A stretch of 64,000 nucleotides of DNA, taken from contig CAADRB010000002.1 in the NCBI GenBank assembly GCA_900708905.1, positions 5,629,952-5,693,951 of the forward strand. The letters run 5' to 3'. The DNA is from Hymenolepis diminuta (taxonomy: Eukaryota > Platyhelminthes > Cestoda > Cyclophyllidea > Hymenolepididae). Every line of letters starts with the position of its first letter. The first letter of the stretch is position 1. Position numbers and translations under genes: made by a program. The notes below the pieces were generated by a model that ran no database searches, was not told the DNA's origin, and was given only the letters and a program-made list of their open reading frames with translations. Of the stretch, positions 27,201 to 38,204 are shown piece after piece.

Positions 27201-30200
27201 CTTTAATGCCTTACTTTATTAGTTGAGTTTGTTTATCCCTCTCTCAAAACAGCAAATGAGATTAGCTTAGTCGATAGGGCTAACTGCATACGCACTTTTT
27301 CTGCCATTCATGTGAAATTATTTCCCTTTTATTCTGTAGTATTTTATGTTTTAAAATGTGATGTAATTTTGAGCTAAAGAGGTAATAATATTCACAAGCA
27401 TGCTGGAACCTAGAATAATCGAGCCTTGGATTATAATGTAGGTTGATGCAATGTGACCCTCGCGAGTTTTCGCATCTCCGTAAAAAACTCAGTTTATATG
27501 CTATAGTGTATTGAATTATTATTTATGCCCACGACAGAACAAAAAATGACAAATTTTAATTGTAGAAAGATATTTAAACACAAAAAGCACTAAAATAAGA
27601 CAATAGAGGTTTTATTTAAAATGTTTAGTGCCCTGCGTCGAGTCCTGATTTTCCAACGTTCGAATGGCAGGATCCCTTAGTCCCCTAGTGCTTGATTCCG
27701 AATTTATTGATAATTGACAAATTGAATTGTTGAAAATATCGTCTTTCCTAAAAGCCAAGAGCAGATAGCTGATACCAAGATATGTATAAAATACCAGTCA
27801 CTTGAGTCTAGTCAATTCAAGTACAGTTAATGTCATTATGTTTCAGTTTAAGTTAACTCTGGTGAGCAATACTAGGTTTAAAATACCTTTGCTACCAACT
27901 TATGTCTGTGGGAAGATAAAATTAATCAAATCGTTGTTAACAATCATCTATTTAAATCAAATGGTCATTGAATATGTCATTTATTTGATGTAAAATTTAG
28001 AATTTTTTTCCCGAATTTATAGTGGGAGGTTGTATTTTATCAGTCATGTGCAAGACGCAAATATCGTTATTCCTGGTCACGTATATTCTCGTACACCGTA
28101 GCGTACAGTGGTTTTAACATACGCTATAGGCACGCTGTGGCGCGCATTATTGGTCCCCTTTAGTGTATAGGTGAGTCATGTTTCGGGTGCATTTCGTCTT
28201 CCCTTCAAATACACGTATACACCAATAAGCTAACATTTACTGACTGTCAATAAAACATAGAGAATTCGTTCATATGTGAGTATGTAAAATAAGAGCACGC
28301 TTAACAAACCTTAGGCCCTAGGCCATTCTGTTTACTTTTAGAATCCTCTGTCACATGTGCTGTAAATTTGCTTCTGATTGTCTCTGCCATCTCTTCACAA
28401 GCACAGAATTTGTCGGTGTTGACATACTCTATTCAAATGTTAATAGCTTCTCGAGGCTGCACATCTATCAAATCAGAGGCCGCAAGATCTATACTCATCA
28501 GTACACACTCAATTATGTGGATAGCGAACCGAAGGGGTTAATTGTGGTCAACAAGACAGGTGGTAGAATGTGAATTTTTCATCAAAGCCACTTCAGGATA
28601 CCTTCCTTATAGTCATGTTACACGTTGTTAATGTTTCTCCAAATAGGCTAGGGACGTTTATAGAGCTGTTCTTATGCATATTTCTATGCGTAATTCCATT
28701 CACATTTGCTAGATTTAAAACTCCGCCACTCATTTCCCCTGTATTGTCAGGCAGTAATTGTTCCAGTTGTACTAATCATTCTGGATATGGGGATACTGCA
28801 AGAGAGGTCTCAGTTTAGAAATCACCAAAATAAAAAAACCTGCCAGACTATTATTCTTCACATTTTTATGATCTTCAGGGACAATAGTAGAGTATCTTTA
28901 TTAAAATATAACAGTAAATTAAAAACCAAATAAATATCAGAACAACTTAAGTAAAGTGAAAGGCGATTTGAAGGTCGCTGGATGTATTAAATGTATGTAG
29001 AAAACTGGGTTAAATAAATAAGTAACTATAGCTAGTATATAATGTAAATACAAGAATTAAGAAAAAAGGTAAATTTAGATGTGATAATGAATGTAGTGAT
29101 CGAATTTGCCACAATGATTTAGATCAATATGCTATGCATTATATCTAAAATAAATATTTTGAATCAATTATCATGTCTCTGGCTTGGTTAAGCAATGCTT
29201 TTTTATGATAGATCAGACAGCTATGGGAGATGTTAAGAAAAACCTATTTATTATTTCCCGTAATTATAAATATTAAGGTTTATAGAGCTTTATTCACGAA
29301 ATAAGTACTTTCATTGATGCAAATCCTAAAGGTTCTTCAAATTACACTTCATATGTAAATGGAGAAATATTTTTTATCACAACTTGTTTAACCATTTAAG
29401 CATTTGTTAAAGCGACATCGAGAGGCGATGACGGGCCGCTGCACATCTAACAAATGCGTCTACACTGATCTGCACGACTTTTTTAGTGATAGTCTAAATG
29501 TAACCACTACACCGCGCCAGACAATGATTAGACCATGGCCGCTCCGTCTGTTCCTGTTTGTAATTCAAATTGGCATTAGACTATTCGAGGATAAGCTGAC
29601 CACTTTGTCGGCTTTGTGAAACATTTAAAATGCTGTTCATTAGAGGATATTTTATGTGCATAGTATTTTCAATTTATGAGCAGTTATTGCATCACTTATT
29701 TTCCAGAAAGAGAAGCTACCGAATGAACTGTCTTCACCAAATCTGTCAAATATTCACTGAAGTTCATTTTTGATTCTCTTTGAACAAGGCGAAAGGACCA
29801 TTTTGGCAAGAAGTCTCTTAGGCGCTCTAGACCACATTCCGTAAGGATTGACCCTGAACAGAATTTGAAATTGAGTAACCTCCTCATCGTCTGTTTAATT
29901 GTCGTCTATACTACAATTGATCTTGTTTATTCGAGGACGTATTTTTATTTGATTTCAAAAGGTTTAACTGATTTTTTGTGCATCAAAGCAAGTCTAATAC
30001 ATTATATGGGAGGAAGGATTGCATCAAATTAATCCTATGTAATCAGCTAAATTGGTGTTAAGAATATATATGAGCGCCGAGATGACATGATGAATCTTCA
30101 GTTTTCATATATTGATTATTCAGCTCCGAAAACAAAAGATATGATTTATCACACAGGGAACCGGGGATAAGATCCTTGAGTGTGAAATTTGGAATGAAGT

Positions 30201-33200
30201 ATGCGTATTGAGGTAGAAGCAGATAAACAGCGAATGCGAAATTTAAATAGACTGTTTTCTTTCTGGGAATTTTATTTTACTTCTTTCCAATCACTTCACT
30301 CTAACATTGTTCATGTACAAAGTGTTCTCCAAGATTAGACATTTAAAACCATATTTGGTTTGCCATGCACAATAGCAGACTTGATTAATGCTTCACGATC
30401 TTCAAGTGTTCCTTGGATAATTCGCCTCGCTCTATCTAGTGTCTTATTTTCATTTTATCTGGATAACTTTACCTGCCGTCTCACCTTTAATCTTAGCTTT
30501 TAGGGACAAAAATACTCTGTTTTATTTCAACTGATTGTATTTACACTCTTTTCGAATATTGAAATTCGAACGAACGAATTGTTTTTACTACTTTATTTCA
30601 GTTCGACATCTGCTCAAGAAGTAATCCAATGTCTTCTCGATCGATTCCACATTCAAGAGTCTGCCAACAAGTTTGCTCTTTATGAGCATACCCTGGAAAC
30701 TCAGACGAGTAAGTCGACTCATTTTAGCCTCAATTTAATTGATAAATTCTATAATCTAATTCAATTTTATAGGAATTGGTGCACATACTGTTTTCAAATG
30801 TCAGGTGTTAATGTAGCCCTAAAAATTAACATTATTTAACGGCCTTCTAAACATCAATTTCAAACATGGTTGATGTTTAAGCAAAGTGGCAGAACGTGCA
30901 TACTCCTCTGAATTCACCCCTTCTACCATTCACCAATCAGCAAGCTCTGACGCATCAACCTTCACGTCACACCGCACTTTAGTCTTTCGTCATACACGTC
31001 GCTGCGCAGGCAAAAGCCGTTCAAGGTCGATCGATGAGTGCGCACGTACTACTACTGGCGCTTCGGCCACCACATTGGGGGTTTTTAATAGTGTGTTAGC
31101 ACCGCGTTGTTCACACGTGCTATGATGTTTTATTGTCGACTAGCCCTAGTGTAATCCATCCCTGTTTTGCAATCGTTACTCTCACCGGAGTTTATTGCAA
31201 CTCTCACGCCAAAAAGTTCTTTTCCACTTTCTGATGTAGAAGGAGAGAAAATGCCTAGCGAAGCAACGAATAAGAGTTTGTTTATCGAGCTTGTATATTA
31301 GAAGAGAAAAGAGACGTGCTTTTCCCTACCGTTTTCATAATGTATAAACAGTGTATGTACACACGAACCCCTGAGATTACCGTGTTTGAAGTACATTTAG
31401 TGATCTCCGTAGCTTGATTGATTGGTATGTTTCCATGCACAGACTAGTGAATGGAACAGTCACGTCTGGCCTGTCAGAGAATGTTTGGGTAAAAATCTTC
31501 CATTTTAGCTCTGTGCGATTCGGTAATTACCGTAGAGGGTGTGATTTTAGAGTAGTTTCTAACACCACTTCCCTTTCCTTACCTTGTTTGCTTCCAATTA
31601 AAGCATTTTATTGTCCCAAAGTGTTTGTACCTCCTGCAGGGTCCTATGCCCTTAGCCCGTTTATTCTTAAATCGGATGACTAATCGCCACGCCTGATTCT
31701 GTTTCGTTATAAAGCAGATAATTCTACCCTATTTGTCAGATCTATACTTAGAAGGAGAGTAACTCGAATGGTTATCTGCTAGATGTCTAGCTGGATAAAG
31801 TCGTATCCATAGCCAAGTGTTGGCCTTCTATTTTCTTGTCTCAGACTTATTGAGGATTATCATAATTGGAAGATTTAGCCGTCTCCCATGGCGCTCATTA
31901 AGAATGGTCTTTTAATTTCATATTGTATTTATTTCATTGGATCAATAGAGAGCGTTCATATGGAAATACGAGATGGATCAGGAAAATATACAGCTTTCAG
32001 GGGTGGGAAGAGGATAGGCAAACACTTAGCCTTGGAATGTATGCAGCCTCGAATGCTATTCATAGCTTCTTGTCCATAGGACGCTATGCTTTCTGATATT
32101 CGAGAGCCTAGTTTTGAAAGCGGCAGGTTGTCAATGACACTGAATGACGTTTTTTCTCATGAACGGGGAGTTGCAATGAAAGGTTTGTTCGGAAACAGAA
32201 CAAAGCATCCTACTTTACATACCTAAGGTTAAAAAGACCCGGCTGTGGGGCCACTCCCATCTCCATAGCTTCAGAGCTAAGATTTGGACCTGGTATTTTA
32301 TTTCATCTGATCGTCTGTAGTAATACTTTATTATTTATCTGTTTGCGCTTAGAAAATTCTCAGACCTTGAAACACTGCCAAAGTGAGCCGCGTCTGCCGC
32401 ATTCGCGTTTCGTCTGTCAAATTTGATAAGTGGGAAAGTCAGTTAGAACAATTGGAGTTCGCCCAATCACATTTCGTCTATCTTTCTTCTTGAAATAAAT
32501 TAACAACAGTTTAGACCTTAAAGCCTATTTAAAACAAATGGTATGTTCTAATAACCGAAAGTTTCTCCGTCATTCACACATTGCCATAATAGCTTTACTA
32601 TTCGTGTAATTATCGTCCAACGAAGTTCATAAAGAGAATATTGTAATGACTTGTTAAATTATTTGATTATCGAAGAAGACACATTTGAAATCCTCATACC
32701 GCAATGATTATCGACTTTTGTTAGTGTCCATGATAAGTGCCAAAATACATTTGGGAGTTATTCTATTTATCTTTGAAGAAATTCAAGTATCTGATCTAAA
32801 ATAATTTCACCGTTTGTTCAGTATTGTCACGGAAATTACCTCCATCTGAGCGCCCACTCTCGATGGTGATGCATTGGGTTCGATCGGCACAAGCAACAGG
32901 CGAAGAATTTGCTACTGCAATCCGTCGAAAGCGTATCGTTCTGCAGGAAAACGAAAACTGGGAAGTTAATGTAAGCTCTTGATGATTATTTTAAATATTT
33001 TTTTCTCAATCGTCTGATAAGTATCCTAGGCGTAGACAAAATCATAGTTTTTAAGCCATGTTTTCGACCTCACCTTGGCAAGTTTCAGCAAGAAACTAAG
33101 GCGCTTTTTATGCGGGGATACTTTAAAGTACTACCTCAAGTTGTTAACCCTAATTTTGGAGTCAATTCCCGTTTAAATATGTGTTGGGTTGAGTCTTAGT

Positions 33201-35660
33201 GATAATTGACAAAGTTATCAGCAAAAAAGGCGAGGGTGAAACAAACAGTCGAACTAAAGTTACCAAATACTTCAATTTAGGAGGGAAACAGGTCCATTCT
33301 TGATGGTAAATCATGCGTCATTCAGGATATGGAACGACGAATGAGTTTGAGTAGGTAAGTACGAGGCTTGTCCAATTTCCTCAAACGCCTGTAAAATGGA
33401 TTTTGTTCACTTTGGAGGGGAAAGGATTTAGTTATGTCGAAACGTACAGAAACGCCTCCTTAAACTATTCGCAAAACTTTCCAAGCATATTATGGAAAGG
33501 GTTAACAAAACTGAAATTGACTAGAGAGAAGGTACCTGGAATCACTCTTATTAGAAACTCGCATTTTATCGCTCCTCTAGTTCACGCGCAATAACTAGTA
33601 TGATTGGCCATCCACATCACCGAGTGTGCAATGATGAACATCGATCTCGTGACTTCGGACATGTAGACATGCACGTTAGTCAATGTGCTCCTTCCAATTT
33701 ATAATAATTTTTGGAATTATTGCTAATTAATTTGCAAGTTAACTTAGAAATCAAACAGGTTTTCTCACGGATTTCTTGACCTCTTCAAATGAACACTACA
33801 ATATTTAACCAAATTTCCATGTTCTCAAGAGTCCACCTCACTTTACGGAGAGGATAACTGGGTTAATTACCTACTAAAGGGCTGTATTCTCAGACGCCAT
33901 AAATTTCCAGACATTTGTTACGCTTTACTTACGTAGGAGACTATTGGAATGAAATGATTTATACTCTCCAACTCTGAAAATAAAAATAGATAAGCCATCT
34001 TTATGGTTGACCACTTTTGGTATTTGGGCACTAACATGAAGAAATGTAGAATCAGTATACTGCATTAAATTGCATAATTTGCATGTCCGTATTCTAGTAT
34101 ATGCTTTTTGACTACGTTTCGTTGTTTACGCTCCTCTGTTACATATATTTTGTGTTCATACATATTTTAACAGCTTTTCCTCCCGCATATATAAGGTGCG
34201 CTTCATTTATGACAATTCCCATCACATTCAGGACGGTATTGGCAAGTGGTTATATATTTTAAGACAGATAAAATACCTGCGAGTGTCGCAATAAAGTTAT
34301 GCGGGAGTCTGATAACTGGGGGAAATCGGTAATCAACTTAATGGAAGAAGGATGCGCCATTGATAGAACCGAGTGACACTCTGCGTGCGGTAGGTAGAAA
34401 TGATGGGGAAAATCGATGAATAACTTAATAAATCGATAGCACTGAGCAAGCCAGAAGGCATGAAGCAAAGCAAAAATCAAAACCAAGTCATATTTAACGA
34501 ACTTACCCTTCTAACGAGACTGGAGGGCTTTATGAGTTAGGAGCAGAAAAAGCTGGAAATTAGGTGGATGTAATAGCTGACAATTTAACTGGGTGCAACA
34601 TTAGAAACAAAATTAGAAGTGAGATTCAATAGTAGTCAAGCATTTATAGGACAAAAATGGTTTGAGCTCAGTCGACAGCGGAAAGTTAGAATAATTACAG
34701 AACCAATCTTATAGATGCGTCACCAGTCACGTCTGTAATTTGTGCATCCTAGCGTAGCATTGTCAAATCCATTAATGATGTCAGTGTACTGATATTCATG
34801 CTATGAGCTCTGATATGTTAAAATCATTTCAGCTCGTAGCATCCTGCTAATATGTTAATTACTGGAAATAAATGTTTGTAAAATGCAGATCTCAGCTTAT
34901 GTTAGCTTTTAACTCAATAGCTTTGAAGATGAGAGTGGATTTATGGAATACGGGATTATCAAATTACAAACGAAATTAGATCCTCTCAGATGAAATCGGA
35001 CATCTAGTCCATTTGCGCTACGTAGCTCATGAAGTTCAATTATGATCGAATAGAGCGCTCTCAAAGATATCTCAAGGTATGAAGGTTTTAACGTCAAAGA
35101 GATACCAATCTCGAGCAGAGCTATTTACAAATCTTTGGCTTCAGGGCTGAAATATCCGACTCTTACTTCACACCTCTCCCTATTGAGAGTCATGCTCTCT
35201 CTATCGAAATCGTATTGCAAAATGGACCAAACACAATTATAAATGATATGCAATCTGAACTGGAACTTTAACTGAGTCATGTACCTTGCATACATGTCAT
35301 TTTAAAAGTAAATATTTAATAATAGTATGTTTTTTGATAGTTTCGTGGATACCTAATTAGGTATTTAAATTTAATTCTCTTTTTCTACAGTGGTCAGACT
35401 TCACGCCGGCAGAGTTGATGAATTTCCTTCGAATATTAGAGAAGGAAGAAGCCGAATATCGAAATGCAATCTACTACCAGTATGGTCTGGTTCGTCAACA
35501 GATAGAGCAACGCATGGCCCAATTAAGTGCTCAGGATCGACTGCTAGCTGCTCGCCATTCGGTTGCCACTTGCCCTCCTCCCGAACAACTGATCTGTCCT
35601 CCGTCAACCAGCGTCGCCAATGCTTCCAACAATATGCAAATGCATCACGCCAGTCTCTGA
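13862..35660 (+). CDS. RASSF: RASSF-family protein (RA and SARAH domains), whole gene, 7 exons
   Basis: Ras-association domain family scaffold. Relatives bind Ras-like GTPases through the RA domain and MST/Hippo kinases through the SARAH helix. Exons are 13862-15227, 18630-18685, 19502-20374, 24028-24221, 30602-30708, 32822-32970 and 35391-35660. Every junction is GT-AG and in phase (1,0,0,2,1,0), giving 1004 residues. Residues 1-765 are Ser/Pro/Asn-rich, with basophilic sites RRHS (75-78), RSRSF (174-178 and again 234-238) and RHSSF (201-205), and a cysteine cluster C665, C668, C675, C677. The RA domain runs about 776-905 (IRVYINLIKPV, DRLISFFLPRGG, EVIQCLLDRFHI, NKFALYEH, LPPSERPL, IVLQENENWEV). 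SARAH is about 918-960 (FTPAELMNFLRILEKEEAEY onward). The C-terminal arrangement matches RASSF1/3/5, but no C1 domain is present. The protein is much longer than human RASSF1 or RASSF5. A TGA at 13853-13855 is in frame just upstream, which supports ATG 13862 (or 13865), though a 5' exon spliced into this region cannot be ruled out. Confidence 0.92.
15228..18629 (+). other. RASSF intron 1
   Basis: 3402 bp, donor GTAGGT, acceptor TTTATAG. It carries a minus-strand SINE-like fragment at about 17085-17180. Nothing else was recognised. Confidence 0.7.
17085..17180 (-). repeat. tRNA-related SINE-like fragment
   Basis: Read on the minus strand it contains GGATCATGGGTTCAATACTC, which resembles a tRNA T-arm/B box, preceded by GTGCTTGAGTGGGAAGTCAG. 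Similar minus-strand sequence recurs near 33610-33700 and 51215-51315. It does not fold as a full tRNA by eye. Confidence 0.4.
18630..18685 (+). CDS. RASSF: RASSF exon 2 (56 bp)
   Basis: Flanked by acceptor TTTATAG and donor GTAAGT. Its 56 bases take the reading frame from phase 1 to phase 0, exactly what is needed to join exon 1 to exon 3, whose direct joining would break the frame. It encodes residues 456 (completed) to 474, reading AAQDQPGIPISSKSRNLS. It is too short to be found by open-frame length. Confidence 0.8.
19502..20374 (+). CDS. RASSF: RASSF exon 3 (cysteine cluster, acidic stretch)
   Basis: 873 bp, phase 0 at both ends, residues 475-765. It follows the acceptor TTCACAG and ends at AGTTTG before GTGAGT. 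It starts Pro/Ser/Thr-rich. Near its end it has FVCPYC...CRC (C665, C668, C675, C677), then an acidic Ser/Glu stretch and a conserved-looking block from STLDSDFIAWMRLSV to FNTNPLGLRMSL. The four cysteines could bind zinc but do not match the C1 pattern (50-odd residues with two His) of RASSF1A/5. Confidence 0.85.
20524..20796. mobile_element. TTAA-target MITE (piggyBac-like)
   Basis: The 265-bp interior (20528-20792) is bounded by perfect 15-bp terminal inverted repeats, CACTTTGACTGCGAC at 20528-20542 and its exact complement at 20778-20792. A TTAA tetranucleotide sits directly outside each end (20524-20527 and 20793-20796). TTAA duplication with short inverted repeats of this type is the mark of piggyBac-superfamily insertions. 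No transposase is encoded, so it would be non-autonomous. It lies inside RASSF intron 3. Confidence 0.8.
20823..20878. other. Assembly gap (56 N)
   Basis: Run of N bases only 26 bp beyond the right TTAA of the MITE. A repeat-induced assembly break is likely. Confidence 0.99.
22441..22500 (-). repeat. Possible short tRNA-like repeat
   Basis: The minus strand contains GTGGGTTCATCTCC, which resembles a T-arm. There is too little context to define a unit, so this is a weak call. Confidence 0.2.
24028..24221 (+). CDS. RASSF: RASSF exon 4 (start of RA domain)
   Basis: 194 bp, entering in phase 0 and leaving in phase 2, residues 766-829 plus two bases. It encodes GTIRVYINLIKPVKM and DRLISFFLPRGGSRLLQLSG, the first strands of the RA ubiquitin-like fold as in RASSF1/5. 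Between them is an Ala/Pro/Met-rich linker. Acceptor CCTTTTAG, donor GTGAGT. Confidence 0.9.
24222..30601 (+). other. RASSF intron 4 (largest)
   Basis: 6380 bp. It contains a cryptic exon candidate at 25640-25719 and a repeat fragment at about 28555-28620 (similar to 1060-1140). A GC-richer patch at about 29400-29900 looks partly coding-like on the minus strand but was not identified. The RA domain reads continuously across this intron without extra exons. Confidence 0.65.
25640..25719 (+). other. Cryptic/alternative exon candidate in intron 4
   Basis: 80 bp between acceptor CTCTTCTAG and perfect donor GTAAGT. Entering from exon 4 in phase 2 the segment is fully open, but because 80 is not a multiple of three it shifts exon 5 into a stop a few codons on (RHLLKK then stop). 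It may be chance. Confidence 0.25.
30602..30708 (+). CDS. RASSF: RASSF exon 5 (RA domain centre)
   Basis: 107 bp, acceptor TTATTTCAG, donor GTAAGT, phase 2 to phase 1, codons 830-866. It encodes STSAQEVIQCLLDRFHIQES and ANKFALYEHTLETQT, the helix and strand that follow the first two strands in RA domains. The split codon GG/T gives Gly. Confidence 0.9.
30709..32821 (+). other. RASSF intron 5
   Basis: 2113 bp. It contains a CpG-rich, CCAAT-bearing patch at 30880-31130. The rest is non-coding as far as can be seen. Confidence 0.65.
30880..31130 (+). promoter_or_regulatory. CpG-rich patch with CCAAT box in intron 5
   Basis: About 20 CpG dinucleotides in 250 bp, in sharp contrast with the AT-rich surroundings. 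It has CACCAATCAG at 30931-30940 and CRE/E-box-like pieces (TGACGCATCA, CACGTCA, GCACGT). It could be an internal promoter driving a short transcript that begins in exon 6 (in-frame ATG codons in MVMHW), or it could be a GC-richer repeat. No transcript evidence is available. Confidence 0.3.
32822..32970 (+). CDS. RASSF: RASSF exon 6 (end of RA domain)
   Basis: 149 bp, phase 1 to phase 0, residues 866 (completed) to 915. It encodes LSRKLPPSERPLSMVMHWVR and IVLQENENWEVN, corresponding to the DDEQPLRL and SFVLKEN-GEVNW parts of human RASSF1 (recalled). Acceptor TTTGTTCAG, donor GTAAGC. Confidence 0.9.
33281..33354 (+). other. Cryptic/poison exon candidate in intron 6
   Basis: 74 bp between CTTCAATTTAG and the ideal donor AG/GTAAGT. 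In the incoming frame it reads EGNRSILDGKSCVIQDMERR and MSLS without a stop. It leaves in phase 2, so exon 7 would then terminate after about ten codons (SGQTSRRQS, stop), removing SARAH. The conserved protein does not need it, since exon 6 joins exon 7 directly as in other RASSF proteins. Confidence 0.3.
33610..33700 (-). repeat. tRNA-related SINE-like fragment
   Basis: Similar to 17085-17180 in order of short blocks (CGAG/GTGTGCA, GATC-CGTGACTTC, GCAC-TTAG). Strongly diverged. Confidence 0.35.
35391..35660 (+). CDS. RASSF: RASSF exon 7 (SARAH domain, stop)
   Basis: Starts after TTTTCTACAG in phase 0 with TGG and ends with TGA. It encodes residues 916-1004. WSDFTPAELMNFLRILEKEE and the following heptad-like stretch to about residue 960 are the SARAH helix that dimerises with MST kinases. 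The last 44 residues are a Pro/Ser/Ala/Met tail. Confidence 0.93.
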   Translation, partial: WSDFTPAELMNFLRILEKEEAEYRNAIYYQYGLVRQQIEQRMAQLSAQDRLLAARHSVATCPPPEQLICPPSTSVANASNNMQMHHASL

Positions 35661-36074
35661 GGTACCTTTGAATCGGCTCAATTTGTGTTTGTCTGTACAT
35701 AGCCATCTTCACTGCTCTCTTTGGCTTCTTTGATTCTCCTCCCTTCTTGTGCATTCTTGAAGCTCGACCGATTATTGCGCCTGTCATTCTATTCCACTTC
35801 TCTCTCTCTCTCATTATGCCAAACAACGATCACTCGTTACATCTTTCCCTCCCTTCCTCCCCTCCTCTTCCCCGAGTACTCAAATTTATAGGGAGGATTA
35901 AAAACTGAAATTTCACGCGTTACCTTATATAAGTAGATGGTAGATGGATATTAGTAGGCAAAAGGGAATCAACCTCATTGCCTTTTAGGGATAGAACTTT
36001 CGGCAACCACGTAAATGTTGGAGGAAAACAAGTGTTTCGCTTTTGACTGTGGTGACTCATCATTTGTGTATACG

Positions 36075-36080
36075 AATAAA
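36075..36080 (+). terminator. Poly(A) signal of RASSF
   Basis: First AATAAA after the RASSF stop codon, 415 bp downstream. The UTR before it carries a CT microsatellite near 35796-35815. Confidence 0.45.
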
Positions 36081-37100
36081 CAGGGCACTCATTATAAAAT
36101 AAATTGGCATGATTTAATCCAATGAAATCATTGGATCATGCTGTCGTTAGAATGATAGTATCCGGATTATTTTAAATGAAAGCGTTTTTCACTGATTAAT
36201 GGTCTTGGGACTCGTGAATTTGAATAGAAAATTGTATCACAGATACAAATCGGACAAAGAGTTATATAGTTCTTGATTTTATTTTCACTGTAGTGCAGAG
36301 AAAACCTAATTTATGGGATTTCAGTGTTGAAATCAACCAGTTATTTATACCCTGAGTTGTTATTGGCGTCTCTGTCCATTTCAATGCAAATCTATCGGTT
36401 TGAAAAGGCGAATAAGCACAATTTGCACTCGAATGAAGGTTTGTGACAATCCAAAAGGTCTTGATTCCACACCTCATTAATCAGTTCGAAATCTTCTGAG
36501 TGCAGTAGGGAGAGTGTAATCTAATCGATCAACATTATAGGATGAGGTGGTTGCGTTGCTCCTATCATCAGACTGACAGCTGTAAGACATTCAAAGTGGT
36601 AATTTTAATCCTTTGCGCCGCAATTTTACATGCCACGCTTTATTTTGTGATATAGTTTAGAACTTGCCTCTTTAAAGGCACGGATGATTGACCTTCTTGT
36701 ATTACGAAGAGTAGAACAGTATTCGATTGAGTTGTATTCGCTTATACTTACTAGCAAAGTGAACTAATGCCATCTTGACCTAACGACTTAGTACTGATGG
36801 GAAAGCAGGAGACGAGTTTGAACGGGTATGGTTTTGAAAGGAATCTGTCGCGAATTCATTCAATTTCGCCTAAGTTCGTAAGAAATTGAAGGCCATAAAA
36901 TATTAAAATTAATTGTTAGCGATTTTGGGCAACTTGTTGATATTTGTTTTCTGTCACAATCAGCAAAGATGAAATACTGTAGCGAAAGTTGTCGTTTTTC
37001 TGCACTCTTTGTTCGTCGATGAGTCATCGTTGTGGTTAAGAGCTTTTACGACGAGAGCAATCTCGTTTTGCAAAGTGCCATGGATCAAATATGTGAGTTA
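36081..37100. other. Intergenic, nothing recognised
   Basis: No gene, RNA or clear repeat seen between the RASSF 3' end and the R1 copy. Confidence 0.5.
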
Positions 37101-37104
37101 TTAT

Positions 37105-37400
37105 TAGTGCAGTACGAAAAGTTCGCAATTTTTAATTTAATTATGGAAAGCAACTGAAAGCGGTTGGCAGAAAGTCGAACAAATGATAGAGAGGAGGGTA
37201 TCAAAAGGATGGTGAGAGCAACGTTAAGGTATCAAAGAGTCTTACTCAAATTGATATTTGGATTCGGGCTGTACATATTTACGACCCGAATAGGTATCTC
37301 ACGTTCCAAAATCCGAATTTCATGATTTGTCTCCTGAATAGCAGCAAATGCCTATCTACGATGTTTAGTACTTGTTGACCGATTTTTAATCAAGAAAGGC
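37105..37400 (+). repeat. Dispersed repeat R1
   Basis: Good copy: TTCGCAATTTTTAATTTAAT, then GGAAAGCAACTGAAAGCGGT, and TTTCATGATTTGTCTCCTGA near the end. It aligns over its full length with 11070-11340. Confidence 0.7.
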
Positions 37401-38204
37401 TGGTCCCACCCGCTTCATTTCGATTTTTGTCCAGTGGTTGAGAGGGCAAAATGGTCTTAGAGGGTATTTGGCAGCAGACATTCTTAGTATAGCAGCGATG
37501 AGATAGCTGAGGTCTATTTTAAACTGCTCTTTTAAACTGATAAATAATTTTCAACAAAGTTTTTCTACCCAGAACAATTTTTATTTGTGCAAACTACCTT
37601 ATTTATCTGTGAACATGCTTTTGTTGCTTCGGTAAACGGTAGCAATACATAACATCTGACATTTGTCGTTTGTAATAACCAAGCACTTTGGAGACACTGG
37701 GTTTGTCCCAACATTGTTTCAAAATTGACGTTGACTAACGACGATGCCTATCATTTCAAGTCGGTAAAAAAGTTTTGGAATGAAGGAAAGTTACGGATTC
37801 CTAACTCTGATAACTTTAATTTAATTCGATTGATCAGTGAATGTCCTGTGGAGTGGAATACTAATTTTCAAGTTAGAGGATTTGTAGTGTTACTCCACGC
37901 TTTATATAGATCCTACATTAGTAATACAATTCCAGTTAGCAATCCTAAAATATCCACAAAAAGATAGTAGAGAGGAAAAGCGGGGGCAAATTTAAAGATA
38001 TTAGAACTTTACTTGACGATATCCAATTGCCTCGGAAAAATCGTGCAATACACAAGGTTATTCATCAGTTTTGATAAACGATATTATAATTAAGCGTTAG
38101 TTCAACATAAAAGGGAAGAAAACGCAAAATAAAATGCTAATATCATCAAGGGAATATGTATAATAATTAGCATATCTTCATTCTCTCCCCGACGCCACCC
38201 CTAT

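Larger units (their letters stand above)
32971..35390 (+). other. RASSF intron 6
   Basis: 2420 bp. It contains a cryptic exon candidate at 33281-33354 and a minus-strand SINE-like fragment at about 33610-33700. Nothing else was recognised. Confidence 0.7.

Noticed and set aside
29696..29887. Minus-strand frame with a LVQRES segment reminiscent of retrotransposon gag
   Set aside because: Similarity is to a few residues only, and an overlapping frame looks equally protein-like. Not enough to call.
35796..35815. CT microsatellite as a regulatory element
   Set aside because: A simple repeat in the 3' UTR. Nothing beyond composition supports a function.
37725..37967. 80-codon frame between R1 and the integrase relic
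   Set aside because: Starts at TTG, has no domain, and its length is within chance for AT-rich DNA of this size.
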